NCBI GenBank assembly: GCA_035761045.1
Contig: DASTRU010000297.1
Span: 1-9,741 of the forward strand
From: DASTRU01 sp035761045
Lineage (GTDB): Bacteria; Pseudomonadota; Gammaproteobacteria; Burkholderiales; Burkholderiaceae_E
Direction of reading: 5' to 3'
Length of the DNA: 9,741 nt
Below, piece after piece: positions 1-6,942 of this stretch; positions within the stretch are counted from its first letter, which is position 1; every line of letters begins with the position of its first letter. The translations under genes and the position numbers were made by a program. The notes beneath the pieces were generated by a model. It was not told where the DNA came from. It saw only the letters and a list, made by a program, of their open reading frames with translations, and did not search any database.

Positions 1-1
1 A

Positions 2-649
2 GGTGAGCAGGGGGCGACGAATGGTTTGTTTTCAAACTACTGGCGCGAGCCGGACGATGAGCCCCAAGTGGGCGTCACGATCAATGGCACGAGATGGCCG
101 ACCGCGGAACACGCGTTTCAAGCCGAAAAATTTAATCCGGATAAAGCATTTGTCGACGGCTCGGTTGACCATAAGAACGAGGCGAGAACGCGAATGCTCA
201 CGGCGAGCGCCGATGAAGCCAGGCAATTTGGAATGGGCAGAAATTTGGATGGCCTCCATCTAACGTTCACTCCTCAAAACCGAGCGAATTGGGGGCGAGC
301 GAGAGTCGAGGTCATGTACAACACCGTCTTCGCGAAATTCACTCAAAACGAGGAATTGGCTAGAGCGCTGCGCTCTACCGACGGCTGTGACTTGGTTGAA
401 TTCATGCCTCCTGAAAGACGCGTTCCAGACGTCTTTTGGGGCGCGGTTGAGAAAAAAGACGGCTCGACAAGAGGCCTCAATATGTTGGGGCGGATATTGA
501 TGCAGGTACGAAACGACATCGGTGCGGGGCGCAACTCCATCGATCCCGCGGCGCTCGCGACACTTCAAGCGCTTGCGGGCGACATTGGTGACATACGCGA
601 CCCCAATAGCGCATCGCATAAAAAGGCGTGCGAGACGGTGTGGACGTAA
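2..649 (+). CDS. NADAR-domain protein (YbiA/RibX-like), 5' end outside window
   Basis: The reading frame is open to the left edge. The first in-window start-like codon is TTG at 26, but codons before it already read into the domain (…TNGLFSNYW), so the true start is probably upstream. Counting from 26 there are 207 residues. NADAR signatures run in order: FSNYW at the N-terminus, the WPTAEHAFQAEKF block near residues 29-41 (compare WPTSEHYFQAQKF of E. coli YbiA) with the family's conserved Glu, GMGRN, NWGRARVEVM, FAKFTQN, LVEF, FWG and LNMLGRILMQVR near 150-161. A tail of about 40 residues follows. Known NADAR proteins hydrolyse N-glycosidic bonds, either of reactive riboflavin-pathway intermediates (YbiA/RibX) or of ADP-ribosylated guanine in DNA (antitoxin role with DarT-type toxins). 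Which applies here cannot be read from this fragment; a partner could lie to the left. It is convergent with the next gene, with 6 bp between stops. Family call is secure, substrate is not. Confidence 0.9.
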   Translation, partial: GEQGATNGLFSNYWREPDDEPQVGVTINGTRWPTAEHAFQAEKFNPDKAFVDGSVDHKNEARTRMLTASADEARQFGMGRNLDGLHLTFTPQNRANWGRARVEVMYNTVFAKFTQNEELARALRSTDGCDLVEFMPPERRVPDVFWGAVEKKDGSTRGLNMLGRILMQVRNDIGAGRNSIDPAALATLQALAGDIGDIRDPNSASHKKACETVWT

Positions 650-655
650 CCGCGC

Positions 656-3214
656 TTAACCCGTCGTGGCTTCTTCGTCGGCACATGGGTTGATATGCGT
701 GATCACGCGCTCGCCATGCCGAGTGGTCTCGAAATCCACCCGCGTGGTGGATACGGGCAACGCCACATCGTGTTGGTGAAGCGATACCGTGGTGCCCATG
801 GGACGGTCGTGTTGAATATAAAAGCGCCCACTTTTCAGTGGCGGTAGCGCGGCGAGTTGTTCGGCCGCCTCGATCGACGCCGAAAGTAAGTGGTACATCG
901 AGTAGTACGACGAAGCGCGCGTGCTGGCCGCCTGCATCGTGCGCCCCAATCCGTTGACGAACACACCTAAGCCCACGCGGTTAAGCAGCTCCTCGTCACG
1001 CACCGCGACGTGCCGATCCACCGCGCGCTCAAACGCGATGTGAGCGACGTGCGGCTTCACGAAGTCGTGATACACCTGCTCGACCACGTGGTTGCGTGCA
1101 TCTAGTTCGTCGTTATTGGCTTGAATAAGCTCGTCGAGTTCACCCACGTGCGCCACCAGCGTTTCAAGCTCGCGCACGACGGGGTAATGCGCTTGTTCAA
1201 TGTCTTCGGTTTCTTGTTGGCGTTGCTCGTGTCGTGTCTGGATGTCGCGCTGTAAGTCTTGCAGCCTGTTGTTCCATTGAATGTAACGCGGATCTTGTTC
1301 GAGACGTTGTTGTTCGGACGCAAGTGCCGCTTGTTGTTTGTCGAGATTGGCGCGTTCCTTGTCTAACCGGCCTTGAGCGACGTTAAAGGCCGTCAGCGCC
1401 GTCTGACGTTGTGAGTTGAGCTGCGAATGCTCGGTGAGCTTGTCGTGTTCTTGTGTTTTCAATACGTTCAAATTCTCCAGTACCAATTGGCGGTTTGTCG
1501 TGAACTGCTCAAGCGTCCTGCGAAGTTGCTGCTCTCTCTCTTCCAAGCGGGCGGCAAGCGTTTCACTTTCGTTAATGAGATCGGCCTTTGGTTTTTTAAC
1601 CGCTTCTTGAAACGCACTTACGTCGGCGTCCTTAAGACCTGATGTGAGAGTCGGACGTTGTAAAGCGTTAGCAAATTTTTTAAAGGGCGCGGAGTTAAGA
1701 AGTTGATTAACCTCTTTAGGTATTTCCTTATTTAACTGGTTACGTAAGTGAACCAGTTGATGAGTGCTAAAGGTCTTGTTTCGAATTTGGTTGGCGAATG
1801 TACATGCCACGAAAAGAACCGCGCCTATGCCCAACACGCCTAATGTGAAATGCGAGATCGCAGCCGTCGAATGTGCTCTAGAGTGTGGTTGAACGGGGGG
1901 CGCAAAATGGTTATCCGCTAAGTTTTCGAGAAAATTCTCGGTCAATTGAATAATTTTTTGGAAGTAGTTTTGAAACGACTTATCGCCGGACCATTGTCGA
2001 AACTGGTCACTGTTCCTGTGAATAAAACTGGTGATCAAACCCGTCTTGAACTTCAGGGATTCGGAATTAAGACGTTCCTTGTCGTTTTTGGCCGAGTTGA
2101 TGAGGGTTGGAAAGTAGTAGCGCAGGTCTTCCCTCATGGCGACCAACATTGTTCTTAAAAAAGCAAACTTGTTGTCTTGAACGAAAACCTTATCCAACTC
2201 GTTTAATTGATGCTCGTATTTTTCCCAGGCGACACTCATCGGCTCGACTGGTTTGGGTTTAACGGCATTCGCGAGTCGGCCCATGCAATAACTCGCGCCT
2301 ACTATCGTGAAAGCCAACATAAGAAAGTTCACAAACTCCGACCTATGTTTTTGGTGATTCGCAATTACGTTGTCGATTACGGTTTTATAAACCCCCTGGA
2401 GCTTGTCGCAATACGCCGTAACGTGTGCGGTGTTCGACGATTTGGCGAGTACGTGACGAACTTGCTCGAATGTTTTATCAGTAATAGCGGCTTCCACGCC
2501 GGCTTGCTCCACGAGTGCCGCGAGTTTGCGCGCGAATGCGGGTGAAACCCCAGCCCTTGTTGAAAGCGCGTGGGGTAACGATCGTAACCAATTGGGGATA
2601 TCGCGCAGGGCCGTTTGAAGCTCGGTGAGCTTCCCTTCTATATCGCTAATCGCATTCAAATGCTCGTTCGTTTGCGCCACGCTGTTATCGATCTCTTGAA
2701 ATCTACTTTTCAAGGGCGCGAGTTGACTGCTGATGAGCGCAAGCTCGGTTTGGCTATTTTGTAAACGCGCTTCAAACGTTAGATGCTGATGTTGAGCGGC
2801 ATCTAACTCGCTTTGCGCGGAGTCAATCTTCGCGTGGGCCGACTCAACAGCGTGTCGCGTGGTCTCGATCTTGGCTTGCGCGTTTCGTTCAAGCGGTGCC
2901 ATGCGTGCTTTAGTGATTTCAATCGTCCGCTCAAGTTCACGCACTTGCGAATCGACTTGGTGTGTGAGCTGTTCCTTGCGACGCCCTAGTGCGTTGAGTT
3001 CCGCCTCCAACGCATGCATCCGATCAAGCGCCTGCGTTTTCTGTTCGATTGCTTCATGACGTTGAAGCACCGTGCCTTCAAGCTCGCGCAATGCGTTGAG
3101 TGCGTGGATTCGGCGTTGCCGCAGCGCGGGTGACTCGGTATGAACACAAGTTAACGCATGCGCGGTTGAAGTATTCGCCTCGATGAGACGCTGGTCGTTA
3201 GAGATGACTGGCAT
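656..3214 (-). CDS. Two-TM coiled-coil protein of unknown family (paralog A)
   Basis: I do not recognise this 852-residue protein. It has no signal peptide. Residues about 35-205 and 545-710 are rich in Glu, Gln, Arg, Ala and Leu with heptad-like spacing, suggesting two long coiled coils. Two hydrophobic stretches (about 294-317 and 452-474) look like membrane helices, with a 135-residue loop between them. Both coiled coils would then face the same side, probably the cytoplasm, with the loop on the other side. The last 140 residues form a separate, probably beta-containing domain with conserved tyrosines (SSYYSMYHLL) and a His/Cys set (H802, H813, H815, H840, C844). There is no Walker A motif, so it is not an SMC-type ATPase. 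The ATG at 3214 fits the MPV start of the paralog at 5863, since both lie the same distance from the first conserved block. No Shine-Dalgarno precedes it. It ends five residues beyond the paralog. Function unknown; a membrane tether, scaffold or secreted factor are all possible. Confidence 0.85.
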   Translation of the reverse strand: MPVISNDQRLIEANTSTAHALTCVHTESPALRQRRIHALNALRELEGTVLQRHEAIEQKTQALDRMHALEAELNALGRRKEQLTHQVDSQVRELERTIEITKARMAPLERNAQAKIETTRHAVESAHAKIDSAQSELDAAQHQHLTFEARLQNSQTELALISSQLAPLKSRFQEIDNSVAQTNEHLNAISDIEGKLTELQTALRDIPNWLRSLPHALSTRAGVSPAFARKLAALVEQAGVEAAITDKTFEQVRHVLAKSSNTAHVTAYCDKLQGVYKTVIDNVIANHQKHRSEFVNFLMLAFTIVGASYCMGRLANAVKPKPVEPMSVAWEKYEHQLNELDKVFVQDNKFAFLRTMLVAMREDLRYYFPTLINSAKNDKERLNSESLKFKTGLITSFIHRNSDQFRQWSGDKSFQNYFQKIIQLTENFLENLADNHFAPPVQPHSRAHSTAAISHFTLGVLGIGAVLFVACTFANQIRNKTFSTHQLVHLRNQLNKEIPKEVNQLLNSAPFKKFANALQRPTLTSGLKDADVSAFQEAVKKPKADLINESETLAARLEEREQQLRRTLEQFTTNRQLVLENLNVLKTQEHDKLTEHSQLNSQRQTALTAFNVAQGRLDKERANLDKQQAALASEQQRLEQDPRYIQWNNRLQDLQRDIQTRHEQRQQETEDIEQAHYPVVRELETLVAHVGELDELIQANNDELDARNHVVEQVYHDFVKPHVAHIAFERAVDRHVAVRDEELLNRVGLGVFVNGLGRTMQAASTRASSYYSMYHLLSASIEAAEQLAALPPLKSGRFYIQHDRPMGTTVSLHQHDVALPVSTTRVDFETTRHGERVITHINPCADEEATTG
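674..1090 (-). repeat. Paralogous repeat copy A (conserved C-terminal domain DNA)
   Basis: This stretch aligns without gaps, at a constant offset of 2652 bases, with 3326-3742. A 60-base sample I compared (741-800 against 3393-3452) was 80% identical, while the encoded 139 residues are 88% identical. Differences are scattered, including silent ones, so this is an older duplication kept by selection (or partly homogenised by conversion) rather than a fresh copy. Confidence 0.8.
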
Positions 3215-3261
3215 GGCGGGGGAAGTCGAAAAGGGTTTACGCCGGCGCTCGTACGCAGCTC

Positions 3262-3285
3262 GGTTACTAGACTCGCTTAGTAACC
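3262..3285. repeat. Perfect 8-bp inverted repeat with 8-nt spacer between the two paralogs
   Basis: The arms GGTTACTA and TAGTAACC are exact reverse complements, separated by 8 bases. The element lies 37 bp past the stop of the 3323-5863 gene and about 47 bp before the ATG of the 656-3214 gene. No T-run follows on either strand, so a standard intrinsic terminator is unlikely. It could be an operator or an mRNA hairpin affecting translation or stability of the downstream gene. The repeat is seen directly; its role is inference. Confidence 0.55.
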
Positions 3286-3322
3286 TACGCGGCGGGGGCG
3301 TTGCACGACTTTCGTTATGAGC

Positions 3323-5863
3323 TTATTCGTCCGCACACGGGTGGATGTGCGTGATCACACGCTCACCACGACGGCTCGTCTCGAAATCCACTCGCGTGGT
3401 GGATACGGGCAGCGTGGCATCGTGTTGATGTGGCGATACGGTGGTACCTACCGGGCGGTCGTGCCGAATATAAAACCGCCCACTTTTCGTCGGCGGCCGC
3501 GCGGCGAGTTGCTCGGCCGCCTCGATGGAGGCGGAGAGTAAGTGGTACATCGAGTAATACGACGACGCTCGCATGCTTGCTGCTTGCGTCGTGCGCCCCA
3601 ATCCATTGACGAACACGCCTAAACCCACGCGATTAAGCAACTCCTCGTCACGCACCGCGACATGCCGATCCACCGCGCGTTCAAACGCGGTCTGAGTGAC
3701 GTAAGGCTTGACGAAGTCGTGATACACCTGCTCGACCACGTGACTGCGCGCGTCTAGTTCCTCGTTACTCGTTCGAATAAGTTCGTTGAGCTCCCCAACG
3801 CGTGCGACAAGCGCTTCAAGCTCGCGTAAGACGGGGTAGTGCGCTTGGTCGATCGCTTCCGATTCTCGATGTCGTAATGCGTGCTTGGATTGGATTTCAC
3901 GCCGCAAGTCGTCAAGTCTTTGGCGCCATTGCATGTACCTCGGTTCTTGTTCCAGTCGTTGTTGTTCCAAGGCGAGCGCGCGCTGGTGTTTGTCGAGATT
4001 GACGGTTTCCTTAGTCAAGCGATCACGCGCTGCGTTGACGGTATTAAGAACAGCCGTGTGTCGCGCATTGAGCCGTGCATGCTCCGAGCGTTTATGGTTT
4101 TCGTCTTGGGTTAATGCGTTCAAGTCGTTCGCAATCGATTGGCGTTGGTGTTCCAAGTGCTCAAGCGATCGATCAAGTCGGTAGGCGGCCGTCTTTAAAT
4201 GAAAAGCGAGTTGCTCGCTTTGCGTCGCAAGATCTGCGTTTGTTTGTTTTATAGCGGTTTCAAACCCCTTAATGCCGATGCCGGCGTGGTTTAACGCGTC
4301 GGCATGGCGACGCAAGGCGCTGGAAAAATTCTTGATGGGTGGGCATCCGAGAAGCTTATTTACCTCCTTGGGAACATCCCGTTTCAACCGCGCGCGTAAT
4401 TGTTGAAGTTGACTGTCGTACGAGGGGTAACCCAAAACTCGATGAAGGAGCGTGTAACCAAAGCAAAGTGCTACGCCGATGCCTAATAAACCCAGTGTGA
4501 TTTGAGTACTCGCCGCCAGCGAGTGGGCTATGGACTTCTGCTGGATTGGCGGCGAGTAAAGATGAGAAGTTAAGTAGTCGATGAAGTTGTACGTTGCCTC
4601 CACGACCTGCTCTTGGTGCGGCTTGTCGTGTCGTCGTTGTTTCCAAGAGGTAAGTTCATCGCGGTCGAATATCATCAAGAAAATATTTTTCTTAAGTTGA
4701 ATCGCCACCGACGTAAGGTCTAAGAACTGGTTTTTCGTGCGCTCTTTTAATAAGAGATCCACAAACGCGCGCAAGTTGGTTTGAATGTCATGCGTGATGT
4801 GGGCCAATGCGCTTAAGTCTGGATCTTGAGAAAACGCTTCGCGCATCGCGTTCATCTGGTGTTCGTAATCACGCCAAGAGGTGTCGATAAGATCTATGGG
4901 GTGCGGACGAATAAAGTTCGCGACGTGTCCCACCAACACGCTCAAGGTCAAGAGCATGGCGGTTAAGACAAACCCTTCCGTGATATTTAAATTATTTTTT
5001 TGATGCGCATCGATCATTTCGTCCACGATGCGCGCATACGCGTTTTGAAGCGTCTCGCAATACGCTTTGATTTGCGCGGGTTGTGATGAATCGGCAATCG
5101 CATGACGAATGCGCTCGAATGTTTTCTGACGAGTATTCGCGTCAATATCGGTTTGCCTGGCGAGCTTTACGAATCGACGCCCTAGCGACCGCGCGATGTT
5201 TGCATTCGAGGCCAGCGTGTCGGGTAAGGACCTTACCCACTCCGGCACGCGATGCACAACGCTTTGAAACTCAAGAAGCGCGTTATCTAGATCATTGGCC
5301 GCATTGAGATCCTCGCGTGTTTGCGCCGCCGTCTTCTCCGCTTCCCGCCATCGCGTTTTGAGCGGCGCGAGTTGGCGATCGATGCGCGCGAGTTCCGCCG
5401 TGCTGTCGTGCATGCGCGAATCGAGAACATGGAGTTGATGCCGAGCGGCCTCAAGCTCGTCACGAGTGGCGTTGGCTTTTTCTTGGGCTAGCTCCATGCC
5501 GCGTCGAACCGCGTCGATTTTGGTGTGCGCCGACCGTTCCAGTGGCGCCATGCGAGTCTTGGTGGTTTCGGTCGCACGTTCAAGTTCGCGAACTTGCGAA
5601 TCAACGCGATGCTTTAACTGTTCCTTGCGTTGGCTCAACTCGTTTAGTTGTTCTTCCAATGCTTGGATGCGACTAAGCACCTCGGCTTTTTCCGTAATCG
5701 CGTCATGTCGCCGCAGCACCGTGGACTCAAGTTCACGCAAGACATTCAATGCCCGGGTTCGCCCTCGGGGTGAGCCGAACGTGGCGCCATGAGGAGGGGG
5801 CAGCGCATAAGCATTTGAAATACTGGCGCTTGATGAGAGAGGGTGAGCGGAGCCGACCGGCAT
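3323..5863 (-). CDS. Two-TM coiled-coil protein of unknown family (paralog B)
   Basis: This 846-residue protein is the tandem paralog of the gene at 656-3214 and aligns with it almost without gaps. It shows the same order: a variable 35-residue Ser/Pro-rich N-terminus, coiled coil (about 37-205) holding the shared VDSQVRELER and RMAPLER strings, membrane helix (about 297-319), a loop starting with the shared YEHQ motif, second membrane helix (about 450-474, containing LGLLGIG), coiled coil (about 545-708) and the conserved C-terminal domain. Identity is highest at the C-terminus (123 of 139 residues by my count), about 67% over the 84 residues before it, and low in the inter-helix loop. The ATG at 5863 is well fixed: an in-frame TAA lies seven codons upstream and no other start codon falls between. 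No clear Shine-Dalgarno is visible. It starts 110 bp after the diguanylate cyclase stop on the same strand, so it may be the third gene of that transcript or have its own promoter. Function unknown. Confidence 0.85.
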   Translation of the reverse strand: MPVGSAHPLSSSASISNAYALPPPHGATFGSPRGRTRALNVLRELESTVLRRHDAITEKAEVLSRIQALEEQLNELSQRKEQLKHRVDSQVRELERATETTKTRMAPLERSAHTKIDAVRRGMELAQEKANATRDELEAARHQLHVLDSRMHDSTAELARIDRQLAPLKTRWREAEKTAAQTREDLNAANDLDNALLEFQSVVHRVPEWVRSLPDTLASNANIARSLGRRFVKLARQTDIDANTRQKTFERIRHAIADSSQPAQIKAYCETLQNAYARIVDEMIDAHQKNNLNITEGFVLTAMLLTLSVLVGHVANFIRPHPIDLIDTSWRDYEHQMNAMREAFSQDPDLSALAHITHDIQTNLRAFVDLLLKERTKNQFLDLTSVAIQLKKNIFLMIFDRDELTSWKQRRHDKPHQEQVVEATYNFIDYLTSHLYSPPIQQKSIAHSLAASTQITLGLLGIGVALCFGYTLLHRVLGYPSYDSQLQQLRARLKRDVPKEVNKLLGCPPIKNFSSALRRHADALNHAGIGIKGFETAIKQTNADLATQSEQLAFHLKTAAYRLDRSLEHLEHQRQSIANDLNALTQDENHKRSEHARLNARHTAVLNTVNAARDRLTKETVNLDKHQRALALEQQRLEQEPRYMQWRQRLDDLRREIQSKHALRHRESEAIDQAHYPVLRELEALVARVGELNELIRTSNEELDARSHVVEQVYHDFVKPYVTQTAFERAVDRHVAVRDEELLNRVGLGVFVNGLGRTTQAASMRASSYYSMYHLLSASIEAAEQLAARPPTKSGRFYIRHDRPVGTTVSPHQHDATLPVSTTRVDFETSRRGERVITHIHPCADE
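3326..3742 (-). repeat. Paralogous repeat copy B (conserved C-terminal domain DNA)
   Basis: Counterpart of 674-1090. Alignment continues to the stop codon: the TAA at 3323-3325 sits opposite a GAA codon at 671-673 of copy A. This direct repeat about 2.65 kb apart is a potential substrate for recombination that would fuse or delete one paralog. Confidence 0.8.
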
Positions 5864-5973
5864 GACACGACGAGGAATGCGTTATTGCCTTAATGGCGCG
5901 CGAATCTTAGCGCCGGTCGGCGGTAACGCTTGCGTAATGTCTACGGTGTCTTCAGAAAACGGTAAGACGTGGC
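5864..5973 (-). other. Intergenic gap between diguanylate cyclase and first coiled-coil gene
   Basis: These 110 bases hold no open reading frame of note. On the minus strand there is a small GC-rich hairpin candidate (CGCC-GACC-GGCG around 5911-5922) without a T-run, so no convincing terminator. TAAGAT at 5904-5909 is a weak match to a -10 box but lacks a credible -35. Whether the coiled-coil genes are read through from the kinase operon or have their own promoter is undecided. Confidence 0.4.
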
Positions 5974-6936
5974 TTAACCCGTGGGCGTTGAAAGCATCGC
6001 GGCCCTAACGCAACCGCGCCCGCTACGTTTGGCTACATACAGTTGAATGTCGGCCAAGGCGACTAACGACGCCGCGTCGATGCTGTCGCCCGCGGCCCAT
6101 TGCGCGACGCCCGCGCTGATCGTGACCACGCGTTCAACGTCGGATTCCGCATGCTCCAGCCCTAAAGCGCGGACCTTCTTCTCAAGCGCTTGCGCGACCG
6201 CCACGCCGTTTTCCAAGGGGGTGTCGGCAAGGATGCAGGCGAACTCCTCGCCGCCATAACGCGCGACTAAATCGCCAGGTCGACGAAGGTTGGATTTCAA
6301 CGTCGCGGCCACGCGGCGCAAACAATCGTCACCCGCTTGATGACCGTAAAAATCGTTGTAGCGCTTGAAGAAATCCACGTCGATGAGGATGAGCGAAAGC
6401 GGCGAACCGTTACGCGCGCAACGCCTAAGTTCAACGGCGAGGTGTTCGTCGAAGTAACGGCGGTTGAACACGCCCGTGAGGCCATCGACGAAGGCCATTC
6501 GCCGTAGCAGGTCCGACTGGGTTTTGAGTTCGATGTGGGTACGCACGCGCGCGCGAACAACCTTTGGGTTGATCGGCTTGGAAATGAAGTCGACGCCGCC
6601 GGCATCGAGACAACGCGTTTCCACCGCCTCGTCGTGATGCGCGGTCACGAAGATGATGGGCGTGCTGCGTGTTTCGATATCGATCTTGAGTTGCCGGCAT
6701 ACCTCGTAGCCGTCCATGTCGGGCATGACGACGTCGAGCAGAACTAAGTCGGGATGTTTCTCGCGGCAAATAGCCAACGCTTGTGGCCCGTTGGTGGCCA
6801 TGAATACTTGATAGTCGGCCGCGAAGACTTGATACAGCGCTTGGATGTTCACCGGCTGATCGTCCACCACCAACAAGCGCGGGCGCCGCTCCAGCATGCT
6901 GAGCGTCGATAAGGGATTGCCGTAGGGATCCATCAT
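5974..6936 (-). CDS. Response regulator diguanylate cyclase (REC-GGDEF, PleD/WspR-like)
   Basis: Makes cyclic-di-GMP from two GTP when its receiver domain is phosphorylated; cytosolic, 320 residues. The REC domain (about 19-135) has the acidic pair D25-D26, phosphoacceptor D68 in LVLLDVVMPDMDG, T98 and K120 followed by Pro. The GGDEF domain (about 147-312) has D186 in LILIDVDFF, the FKRYNDFYGH substrate-binding segment, the active-site GGEEF at 228-232, and an intact inhibitory RxxD site (R219-P-G-D222) exactly five residues before it. It should therefore be catalytically active and product-inhibited. The start at 6936 is an ATGATG pair, with GAGGAG nine bases upstream inside the end of the kinase gene. 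The gap to the kinase stop is 6 bp, so translational coupling is likely and the kinase is the obvious phosphodonor. One minor oddity: the late GGDEF motif reads ADIQLYVAK, with Gln where Ala is usual. Confidence in the class is very high; the exact ortholog is not assignable. Confidence 0.96.
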   Translation of the reverse strand: MMDPYGNPLSTLSMLERRPRLLVVDDQPVNIQALYQVFAADYQVFMATNGPQALAICREKHPDLVLLDVVMPDMDGYEVCRQLKIDIETRSTPIIFVTAHHDEAVETRCLDAGGVDFISKPINPKVVRARVRTHIELKTQSDLLRRMAFVDGLTGVFNRRYFDEHLAVELRRCARNGSPLSLILIDVDFFKRYNDFYGHQAGDDCLRRVAATLKSNLRRPGDLVARYGGEEFACILADTPLENGVAVAQALEKKVRALGLEHAESDVERVVTISAGVAQWAAGDSIDAASLVALADIQLYVAKRSGRGCVRAAMLSTPTG

Positions 6937-6942
6937 GACCCG

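Noticed and set aside
650..690. Bidirectional terminator between the convergent NADAR and coiled-coil genes
   Set aside because: Only 6 bp separate the stops and I found no stem with a T-run on either strand; the AACCC/GGGTT pair has a 24-base loop and lies in coding sequence.
1926..1939. Small palindrome CGAGAA-AA-TTCTCG
   Set aside because: Lies within coding sequence, arms of only 6 bp; expected by chance in a sequence this long.
2207..2545. 112-residue plus-strand frame opposite the coiled-coil gene
   Set aside because: The minus-strand frame is supported by alignment to the paralog; this one has no counterpart opposite the paralog.
656..5863. SMC/Rad50-like ATPases
   Set aside because: Long coiled coils suggested it, but no Walker A, signature or Walker B motif was found and two membrane helices are present.
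656..5863. Type III secretion translocators (IpaB-like) or chlamydial Inc proteins
   Set aside because: Two hydrophobic segments with coiled coils are reminiscent, but the proteins are too long, the helices are about 135 residues apart, and no secretion or chaperone gene is nearby.
5904..5932. Sigma-70 promoter upstream of the 3323-5863 gene
   Set aside because: TAAGAT is only a 4/6 match to a -10 box and CAAGCG at 17-bp spacing is a poor -35.
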